A stretch of DNA of 64,000 bases from Mimachlamys varia (taxonomy: Eukaryota; Mollusca; Bivalvia; Pectinida; Pectinidae): assembly GCA_947623455.1 (NCBI GenBank), contig OX392536.1, forward strand, positions 36,647,465-36,711,464, written 5' to 3'. The position numbers and the translations under genes were made by a program. Of the stretch, positions 38,301 to 50,300 are shown piece by piece; position 1 is the first letter of the stretch, and every line of letters begins with the position of its first letter. The notes under the pieces are model-generated. The model worked only from the letters and a program-made list of their open reading frames with translations, did no database searches and was not told where the DNA came from.

Positions 38301-41300
38301 CTTGGGTGAACACGGAACTGTTTGTGTGTGAACTTTCTTGGGTGAACACAGAACTGTTTGTGTGTGAACTTCCTTGGGTGAAAAAGGAACTGTTTGTGTG
38401 TGAACTTCCTTGGGTGAACAAGGAACTGTTTATGTGTGAACTTCCTTGGGTGAACACGGAACTGTTTGTGTGTGAACTTTCTTGGGTGAACACGGAACTG
38501 TTTGTGTGTGAACTTCCTTGGGTGAAAAAGGAACTGTTTGTGTGTGAACTTCCTTGGGTGAACAAGGAACTGTTTGTGTGTGAACTTCCTTGGGTGAACA
38601 AGGAACTGTTTTTGTGTGAACATCAATGAGTGAACTTTTAAGGAACTGGTTGTTTGAACCACTAGTACTGTTAGTATGTGAATTGGTTAACATCCTTTAG
38701 TGAGGCTTAAATGATTCTTTATGCATCTAGTCCTTAACTTGCTTGACAAAATTTGATAAACATCATAAGCATTTCTTAATTAGGATTTGAACGCCTTTAT
38801 ACTTGATTAATGACCAAAGTAACACAGGATCTGGTCCACTAGTCAATGAAAGAATATTATAAATATTTGTCGGTCAATCAAAAAAACATGCAGTCACACC
38901 AAATGTAAAACAACACAAAATCCAGCATAAAAACAGATACACAGCAGACAACAGAATTACACACTAAAAGTACACACATTTATATGGAGAAGTTTGTCAG
39001 GTTAAATCATTCTGCAGAGAGACTCATTGGAAATTGCTGGTACTGTAATTATTGATATAATTGTCCCCTGCTCTAAATGCATAATCAGGGACAGGGCTTG
39101 AACAGGTCTAGTCTAGCTGCTGCCCAATTCCCTTCATATCTTTTGATCCAATAAAATATTTTGAAATGCATGTATGATCAGAAAACAGATGTTCTGTGAT
39201 CAACCTTATTTGGTATTGATGATTAACTCTGTGACCTTATTTGGTATCGATGATTAACTCTGTAACCTTATTTGGTATTGATGATTAACTCTGTGACCTT
39301 ATTTGGTATCGATGATTAACTCTGTAACCTTATTTGGTATCGATGATAAACTCTGTGACCTTATTTGGTATCGATGATTAACTCTGTAACCTTATTTGGT
39401 ATCGATGATTAACTCTGTAACCTTATTTGGAATTGATGATAAACCCTCATAGCTCCAGCTCATGATCATGATTTGTTTTTCATGTCTACATGAATCAGAA
39501 TATGATACATCCATTCATTATGCTACATCAACATGTATTCAAATTGATTACAGAAGCCAAATAACTGGTTAAACACCGGTAACATTAATTTACTGTCTTG
39601 CATGAGTTTGCATGCATTTATTATTTTATTTAGAGAAAGAGAATACTTTCAATGTTAACCATATAATATTTAATATAACAATCATTCAATCAAAACTGTT
39701 TAGGAAGTGTCTGTAATGTTGTCAGTAAGAGTAAGTATGCTAGGCTTTTCACACTGAGCCTAGCTGTGTATTGTGACAGATATATACACATGATATAAAC
39801 AGAATTGTGGAGAACCACTGTGTGGAAATTAATGTACATACGACCAATAAATAGACTGAAAATAATAATCACCGCTTTCACTAACAACAAGCGGAGGACA
39901 CAAAATGGAAAATAAGGAAAACAAAAGTTTTGGTGAAAGCTGACCACTGTCTGGTCAAACTGACCGCCAGAAACATGCTAACTTACACTGTTCCTCCTCA
40001 TCCACTGCAGCAGTAGAATGACCATAAAACAGGACAGTTAGCAACGTTAAATAACAAAGTCAACTTTATTTATCTTACAACAATTCTGAAACAAGTAATA
40101 TAACTTCCATTAATCACTTTTATTGGCCCAGATGTAAGCTAAGAGTGGAACTTGATGTGGGACTCGAGGACACTGGAGTACCCGGAGAAAACTCACATGG
40201 TCAGGTAGGTGACCCCATACCTTTTAATGTCCAAATTGAACCCTGGTCGCCTTGGTGAAATACAAGTGCATTACCCACTCTGTCACCCATTATGAAGAAA
40301 AAGCCATTTCACAAATGTAGCACTAACTCACATACATGTTGTTAAAACAAGGTTCTTTCTATAATCTTACCATCAACTATATTTCACTTTGGGTTGTAAT
40401 CATTTTCAATAACTGATAAAGTAAGAGATTAAACAAGAAAATCTAACACACAAACATTGATCACTCCATCAAAGTTTCTCTAATGAAGAAAATTACTGAG
40501 GAGGAGGAAAATTCCTACATCATGATTTTTTTCTTTAATCCAAGTAATTAAGCCTTCTAACTTCTAAGAAATTCCCTTCAGTTATCGATTTACAAACTCA
40601 TAAAAATTTTGATCTAATCATATCCTGTTTACATATTAACAATCAAAATTACCAAAAGTTTGCAAATTCAAATACATATCTATCAATGATACTATAGGAT
40701 GGGTATGTTCTAGCAAAAAGTACATCTTTAAATCCAACTCCAACAAGACAAGGAAAGCCAGATTTGTGGTAGCTTACCTTTGGTGGCAGCCTCTATGCTG
40801 TTTTTAACAGAGTAGTGGACCTGGCCGAGGAAGATATCCTGGACAAAGTCGGTGACGAAGGCCTGGAGACTCGAGGATCCATCCATACAGGCGATAGCAT
40901 CTTCTACCTCCCTAATGAAGTCCTGTAGTGGCTTAAAGATGGCTGTAACAGGATCAACATTATTACATACATTATTTCTGCTATCGTCCTGATCACCATG
41001 TATAATAACACAGTACCTGTAGTGGCTTAAAGATGGCTGTAACAGGATAAACATTGTTAAATACATGGTTTCTGCTATCATCCTGATCACAGTGTATAAT
41101 TCTGTAGTGGCTTAAAGATTGCTGTAACAGGATCAACATTGTTAAATACATTAATTCTGCTATCACCCTTATCACCATGTATAATAACACAGTACCTGTA
41201 GTGGCTTAAAGATGGCTGTAACAGGATCAACATTGTTAAATACATTATTTCTGCTATCACCCTTATCACCATGTATAATAACACAGTACCTGTAGTGGCT

Positions 41301-44300
41301 TAAAGATGGCTGTAACAGGATCAACATTGTTAAATACATTATTTCTGCTATCGTCCTGATCACCATGTATAATAACACAGTACCTGTAGTGGCTTAAAGA
41401 TGGCTGTAACAGGATAAACATTGTTAAATACATTATTTCTGCTATCATCCTGATCACCATGTATAATAACACAGTACCTGTAGTGGCTTAAAGATGGCTG
41501 TAACAGGATCAACATTGTTAAATACATTATTTCTGCTATCGTCCTGATCACCATGTATAATAACACAGTACCTGTAGTGGCTTAAAGATGGCTGTAACAG
41601 GATAAACATTGTTAAATACATTATTTCTGCTATCATCATTATCACCATGTATAATTACACAGAAATGAAGTCCTGTAGTGGCTTAAAGATGGCTGTAACA
41701 GGATAAACATTGTAAAATACATGGTTTCTGCTATCATCCTGATCACCGTGTATAATTTCATAGTAATGAAGTTCTGTAGTGGCTTAAAGATTGCTGTAAC
41801 AGGATAAACATTGTTACATACATTATTTCTGCTATCATCATTATCACCATGTATAATTACCATTAGAAGCCATACAATATATGTATCATCGATTCTCCCA
41901 AGAGGCATTCCCATCCCAGATAAAGGTGCAGCAACATTTTCAAATCATCGGCTCCATGGTAAGGTGACCCTTTTTTCATCAGTTAAATTAACAATCATCC
42001 CTTATTACATGTATTATGGAAGTTTCTTCATACAATGGCATACCCTAATTAGAGAAAATAGCTTCGTGCTGAACATATTGTAGCATACATTCAATTATAA
42101 TGTTGTAAATTCAGCTCTACATCAAATATTCTTTTGTTTATAACGCAACTACGGTTGGTCGAGATGACTAAAGAAATGAGGTCAGAGAAAATTATTCATC
42201 ACCCACCAAGAGGGTTTGACAAAGAAGATTTTAGAGCCTTGAGTTGGACAGACAATCTCCTATCCTACAGAGATTTATTTATAACCTTCCACCCTGGGAT
42301 CAGAGATTTCTCTGTCACCCCTGGACGATAGGGGGAAGCATGGATCCCAGTGTAACATAATACTTAGTCTAGTACTATTTGTAGCATTTTTTGCATTGTG
42401 TGTCATGTCGAGAAATGGCATTATTATTAATTGTATAAGGTGTTGTGGGATTACCTGTAATATTGTAGACACTAGGTTTACACACCATCTGGTGTTTCTC
42501 CAGTCCCATCTCCGCTAACATACTGGCGTTGAACATGTCACTCTACAATACATTTATTTAGGAAATCATTCTAGATCAACAAGAGTTTTTCATGTAAGAC
42601 TGGAATTTAAGAAATAAACCAAATGACCATAAAAGAATCATACAGATCAAAATATGAGCAAGAAAATATATCAGTTTAAATCTACCCTTTTTATTCAAGC
42701 ACATGAGTTTTAGCTGAGAAGTTTTTGGTCTCAGAATTTCTATGTCATTTTTTCAAACAAAGGATTTAAAGGCCGAATATATGTAACTATGGGAAATTTT
42801 CGTGATTCTGAAAAATCTTGAAAAACAATCCAGTTGATAACCATGCAAAAATACACCTAAAACGAAGAAACTCTGGACAAAATAATCCAAAGAATTGAAA
42901 ATAATCAGGTGGGGCCCACTTCAACAACAAATCGAAGGTACAAGGTAGAAGACAGTTTGAAATGGACGCGTGTTTACAAATAGCGTGTTTCAACTGCTGC
43001 TGTACCAGTAACCGCGAAAGAATTCATCTTGAATATTGCTGATATTATTTAATCTTAGCTAAATCTATAAATATAATAAGTTATTAGGCTTGATTTTCGC
43101 TTCAAGTTTTGCCGAAAGTTACATATATTGGGCCTTTAATTACTTAAGGTGCAGTGAAGTTGAACTTCAATAAATATAAAAAAAAAAGCTTGATGAACAA
43201 AAACTATCATCTGATACATGCATCACAGTTCGGGACAAAAACAATGAAATATATTTCTAAGGTTCAAAGTGATTTTGTTGAAGAAACAAATACATGTACA
43301 ACCCCTTTTTGTACATATTTTTCAAAGCTCACATCTACCAACATGATTGATTCATTTAACCAAAATTTCAAAAGGTCCTTTTTGAGAAATATTGAATATG
43401 TAGAATTTGAGATATTTGCTTTGATTTTAGAAATATTGAATATACAGAATTTGAAAGATTTGTTTTGATTTTTAAAAATATTGAATAAATTATATAGAAT
43501 TTGAATGTTTTTTTCTCTTTGTAAAGTATGCAAACTGAGAAATCAATTCTCTTCATTAAGGTTTTAATTTCAGTAATTAGCTCCTTCATCCCCAAATACT
43601 CATTTAAACAATTAAAATCAAAGGTTGGAACAGTTCATATTAAGATTTTAGGGACGAATGAGTTCAATGGGTTATCTTCATCCACGAGTTCCCAGGTTCA
43701 CAAAGTAATTGAAGGCCCAATATACGTAACTTTTGGCAAAACTTGAAGCGAAAATCAAGCCTAATAACTTATTATATTTATAGATTTATTTAAGATTAAC
43801 TGATATCAGCAATATTCAAGATGAATTCTTACGCGGCTACCGGTACAGCAGCAGTTGAAACTCGGTATTTGTAAACACGCGTCCATTTGAACTGTCTTCT
43901 ACCTTCGGTTTGTTGTTGAATTGGGCCTCACCTGAGTTATTTTCAATTCTTTGGATTTTTCTGTCAAGAGCTTCTTGTTAGTTACCGCTCAGGTTTACTT
44001 CGTTTTAGGCATATTTTTGCATGGTTATCAACTAATTTTTTTTCAGAATTTTTCAGATTAACAGAAAATTTCTTGAAGTTATGTATATTGGGCCTTTAAA
44101 AGTTTGATACAAAGCAATTTTATGTTTGAATGGATGATGTACCAATGAAATGGTATTTTGTCAGGAAATATAAGATAAAATATAAGCTTACTGTATCAAA
44201 CGCCCGACTGTCCTCAACATAACTGTTGGTGCTCATCGCATGAATAGACGCATCAAAGCGAAACAAAGCTGGCTGAAATTAAAATTATAATAACAATCAG

Positions 44301-47300
44301 GTTTAGAAGATATCATATTGATCATATTCCTAAGATCAAAACAAAATACTAATGCCTAGAAAACAGACTGTTACTCAATGACAAATTTATCAACTAGATA
44401 GTGATAACTAGATATACCAGGTAAGTTAACACTGTTATTCCAACGACAGTTTCCGAGGGGGAACAAAATGCATGAAATCTTGTACAAGACTTGTACATGT
44501 ACTTTAATGACCATCTTATTATGACATCACTGTCAAAGAAAACCTCCTGCTAACTACTTTACCTGGAATATTTAACAATCAATGTTGAGTTCATATTTAG
44601 TCAATAATTCAATGTTGAGATCATATTTAGTCAATAATTCAATGTTGAGATCATATTTAGTCAAAAATTCAATGTTGAGATCATATTTAGTCAATAATTC
44701 AATGTTGAGATCATATTATTTAGTCAATAATTCAATGTTGAGATCATATTATTTAGTCAATAATTCAATGTTGAGATCATATTTAGTCAATAATAGTCAA
44801 TAATTCAATGTTGAGATCATATTATTTAGTCAATAATTCAATGTTGAGATCATATTATTTAGTCAATAATTCAATGTTGAGATCATATTTAGTCAATAAT
44901 TCAATGTTGAGATCATATTTAGTCAATAATTTAATGTTGAGATCATATTTAGTCAATGATTTAATGCTGAGATCATATTTAGTCAATACTTTAATGTTGA
45001 GATCATATTTAGTCAATAATTTAATGTTGAGATCATATTTAGTCAATACTTTAATGTTGAGATCATATTCAGTCAATAATTTAATGTTGAGATCATATTT
45101 AGTCAATAATTTAATGCTGAGATAATATTTAGTCAATAATTCAATGTTGAGATCATATTTAGTCAATAATTCAATCACAGTACAGGATTATGTCATCAAC
45201 ATAAGCTGGAACCAATATTCTAGACAGGCACAGGTGGTTTGACAGTCAACCTATCCATCAGGCACTCTCAAACTGTCAGGTTTTTTTAAAAATAATTTTA
45301 AGTGTTTCTAATAAACTGAACTGGGAAACATGCATTTCACTTCAATGCATTAAACTAAGAACTAGTTTTAAGAAACAAATGGATTTTGAAATTATGACTT
45401 TTCAATTTAAAACAAATTTTCAAGACACTGACCTCAACAGAAACAATGAGATTAAAAACAATTATGAGGTGTCATTTAGCTACCTCATTACTTTTTAATA
45501 TAATGTAATATAAAGTTGACATGCCTTTTTAGGTTTGTTTGGTCGTTTCTTTGAGAAGTATTGGCTGATATCTGTACTGGGCTCATCAAAGCTACTCGGG
45601 GCCCGTTGTCGGGAAGCTGCCGTGTTTTGTACATCTAGGTACTCTCGTAACAGCAACTCAATCTGAAAAATCGCCACAAGAATGTACTATCCAACGATTC
45701 CAATACTGAACATTATCTATACATATTCAATCTCATTTGATTGGTTTCACTTCAAATGAATTCTAATAATAAACTACCAATAGTTCAAATTCAATAATAA
45801 ACTACCCATACTTTAAAATTCAATTATAAGCCTATAGTTAAAAATATCTATATCATTGATAAGACAGCTGCATGGCCATATAGAGCAATATTGTTGTAGT
45901 ATACATATTCACTGTTAAAATCAACAGTGTGTTACGACATATAGAACCTGACGTAGGCATACAAATCAAATAGATCCGTCACGACGTAACGTTTAATCGG
46001 GTACATGTACCAGGGGCTGTAATTATATTTAAGAAATTATCATTATGATAATTAGTACATTTCGTACATGCACACACCCAGACTTGGGTTCTTATTTAAT
46101 TCAAACATCTCGACATGGGAAATAACAATATTTTACAACAAGGAGCAGAAATGAAACTAGTGGGACGAGCTGGGCGCGAACCCGAGACCTCTAGATTATG
46201 GAGCCAGGATGTTACCACCAGGCCAAAAGGTCCGAACCAGCTGACCTGTAGCGTGTTCCATTTAGCGGAACAACGTTCCGGTTGTTCCGGAACAAACCAG
46301 ACGTTCCGCTAAATGGTACCGACGTTAACGTTCCGTAGGAATTAACTGGTTCGTCTGGAACATCTCATTTGAGGGTACCAAGTTGGATCCAATATGGCGG
46401 CCAGTGATAGGTTTTGGTTTCAAATGTTCAATAAATTGTAAATAGACCTAACTATAACCAGTATAACAACATTTCACAAGTAAAATATATCACAACCATC
46501 TCCAAGTGGCATCATAGTGTGTAAAATGTGTAAATAAAAGGGATAACTGGCATTGATTTGCGGATTTTATGACGGAACCGTTTTGCTTATTTCCGGAAAA
46601 GTTGTTGCTTTTTCATTTTCATTATTAGATTTTCACCCGCAGGAACGGAATACGGCACGTTCTGTTCCATTTAGCAGACCAGTTCCAAGTTGGCACATCT
46701 GGAACGTTCCGATAAAAGGAATATGCTACTGGTTTGTAATTTCCTGATATTGTTATGCAAGGTCGCGTCTCCATGGTAACAGGTGTTGTTCCAAGACTTT
46801 CTATGCTCTGTCAGCTGATGTCATGAAAGTGACTGGTTCCAAAAGGTTTATAACATTAAAGTTTACAATTTAAATGCTTTTGAATTCCCTAATTGGTTCC
46901 TTACCATTTTTAATGTTCTTTAATACATTGTACATGACATTCAGATGTAGTTAGTTTTTAATTGTCCCATTCCAAACTGCATTGGCACAAGCCGAAAATA
47001 ATGTTATTTATTCATACAGTATAATGTGTTATTGCTACTGAAATGAAAATCATTTTGTTCCAGTTAATTGCATAGATACAAAAACTTCAATTATTCTTAG
47101 CTAGGCTGTATCAGATAAAGAGTGACACAAGCTGAATGAAAGAAGCGTACCACAGCTTGTATTTTGGACCATACGTCTGTCATATCATACATCTGTTCTC
47201 CACGAATTAGGACACCAGACTTCTGGAAAATAAAATAAAATACCAGGTTATTACAACATTTAACTGATAATGATAACCTAAAAACTCAATAATGATGAAT

Positions 47301-50300
47301 CTGTTATTTCAATAATATTGCATATTGCATGTAAGATAAAAATTCAACAGAAAATTCAGGCTAGCTATTTCATCTATATATATTACTTTGTCTGATTACA
47401 CTGATCATCCAATAGTCAACTACTCAACCATCGATATAATTAGCACATATTAATTATATACTCTTACAAATTTTGAATTAAAATATTCCAATTTCACATA
47501 ATAGAAGAGTATGGACAAGACATTATCTGCTGGAAAATCAAAGTATGTCAAACTTCATATAGCTGATGAGTTGGAATCTTTATACATTTAAGACATATTA
47601 TGTTTATACTGACTAACTGTTTTTGACTTTTACTACAAAAATTAATATTTCAAACAATCCTAAACGACGTATACATGATATATATTATCATATTATCAAA
47701 TTTACATGAGATCACATAACTACTTTATCATACAAAACGATCATTATAGTTTTCTTTGACAACTTTTTAAATTGATTCTTTTTATCAATTTCCGTAACAT
47801 GTAATTTGATGATGTATATAATTTATGTATAATACCGTAGATTTAAATGTATACATTCGGTCTTACAAAACTAGATTCAGAATTAATTCTGCCAGTTATG
47901 CCTGGACAAGCTTGTTGCCTTGCAGATACAATGTAATGTAATTAATGACACTTTGATACTAAACATCTAAATAATTTGTTAGGAACATATTTTCAGAACT
48001 TTTGTATAAAATGCAAATTGATATTTGTCTCTGATTTTATCCTTTGCTTGAGTTAAGGTACAGTAAGATAAAAGTCTGTCACTTCAAAATATGTCAATTT
48101 GTCAGGACCTGAAGAACATGCTATTTATATTAAAATCTGGTTGTCTTTTGATTTATAAATAACAAATCTGTTTTAATTAGATTGGAAACATGGAGCATTA
48201 AAAATGACAGTCACATATCAAATTCCACGCGGAATAAATAGGCTTACATGCTCAGTATTAATAAGGCCAGCCAATTTATAATTATGAAGCTTTACAAATT
48301 CAGTACTTATACTAAATTTTCAAATCCGAATTTCACATTACAAGCCAATTGGTTTGTAACTATTGCAAATTAATCTTTGTGACTTTCGAGTGGTCAAAAT
48401 TGTTCATTTCAAACTTAACAGTCTACCAATTTGCAACACAGACATTTATATACATATATCTGATGCACTAACCAGATTTGACAAGAACGGTAACAGGGTA
48501 TTTTTCGACTGCTGTGACCACAAAAATAGGTCAAAGTAAGTTATTTAAACAACTGTGTAACAGTAAACTGCTGGTTAACACATGGATCATGACCCCAAAA
48601 ACTAATTTGGCTCAGTAGAGGTCATGCATTAATGAAGGGATATTTGGCAGTAAACCACTGACACTGAAATACAACAGAGGACCATTATGTCGTTCACTAT
48701 TCTGTAAACCAACTTATTTTTGCGGCGACTTAATTTCATGTTTTCATAAGAAATGGCTATTTCATGAAAATTTAATTTTGCGATAAATATGGTTATGAAT
48801 TCTTTTGCGATAAATACGGTTATAAATTCTATGTACAGTACAGTACAACACTCCTACATTTGCATATCTCTGATTGAAACTTGTTTGCGTCAAATAATTT
48901 TCATGAATTTTAATCAACCCTGAAATATGCGAAAATTAACTGCACACGCACATTGGTTGGTTTACAGTAACAAGTATGACAGCCCTTCACCCAGCAAAGC
49001 TACAGGACAAGGAGCATTTGATATTTGGCATTGGTTCTTCAAATTAAAAGTCCACAAGAATTTCTTTAGATAATATATTACCTGTGTTTAAATGTGAGTT
49101 GAGGCCTATCTATAATGAACTTAATATCTCTATGCCTAAACTGCAGCGGTCTACAAGCAAATGTCATGACTCCATGCTCCAGCTGTATGGTTTTGTTGAC
49201 ATATTAAACAAGAGGCCCAATGGGCCTGCATCGCTCACCTGGTATCAATCTCTGACTTATATTATAGTGTAACCCTAAAGTCCCCTAAAATCTTTTAATG
49301 TAAGACATTTAGAAGAACATCTTAAGATTTAAACATATTTTACCCCTGTGACCTTATAAGACAACATCATTTTCATTTTCAAATTTTGTTTGGCTTCGTC
49401 CCAGGACGCTACCAGCCAAATATCATGTCTTTAGGCAAATAAAGATCAAGGTCATTTCTTTTCGCAAACTTTGTCAGGCTTCATCCAAGAAACCTTTCAG
49501 CCAAATGTCATGCTTCTAGGGTTTTTGGTATTTCAGAAGAAGTCTTTTAAAGGTTTTAACAGATTTGACCCCTGTGACCTTGAATATAGGTAAAGGTCAT
49601 TTCTTTTCGCAAACTTTATTGGGCTTCATCCAAGAAACATTTCAGCCAAATATCATGCTTCTAGGGCTTTTGGTATTTCAGAAGAAGCCGTTTAAAAGTT
49701 TTAACAGATTTGACCCCTGTGACCTTGAATATAGGTCAAGGTCATTTCTTTTCGCAAACTTTGTCGGCCTTCATTCAAAGAACCTTTCAGCCAAATATCA
49801 TGCTTCTAGGGCTTTTGATGATTCAGAAGAAGTCGTTTAAAGGTTTTAACAGATTGGACCCCTGTGACCTTGAATATGGGTCAAGGTCATTTCTTTTCGC
49901 AAACTTTGTCGGGCTTCATCTAAGAAACATTTCAGCCAAATATCAAGCTTCTAGGGCTTTTGGTATTTCAGAAGAAGTCGTTTAAAGGTTTTAACAGATT
50001 TGACCCCTGTGACCTTGAATATAGGTCAAGGTCATTTCTTTTCGCAAAATTTGTCGGGCTTTATCCAAGGAACATTTCAGCCAAATATCGTGCTTTTAGC
50101 ACTTTTGGTATTTCAGTCGAAGTCGTTTGAAGGTTTCAACAGATTTGACTCCTGTGACCTTGAATACAGGTCAAGGTCATTTCTTTTTGCAAACTTTGTC
50201 GGCCTTCATTCAAAGAACCTTTCAGCCAAATATCATGCTTCTAGGGCTTTTGATAATTCAGAAGAAGTCGTTTAAAGGTTTTAACAGATTGGACCCCTGT

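Noticed and set aside
37225..38662. Open frames of 377-458 codons on both strands as secreted or Ser/Thr-rich proteins
   Set aside because: A 36-bp stop-free minisatellite opens several frames at once on both strands; intronic, with no homology or splice context.
43154..43595. Overlapping frames on both strands between the two inverted MITEs
   Set aside because: Caused by a short AT-rich repeat (TTTTAGAAATATTGAATATA theme); no homology.
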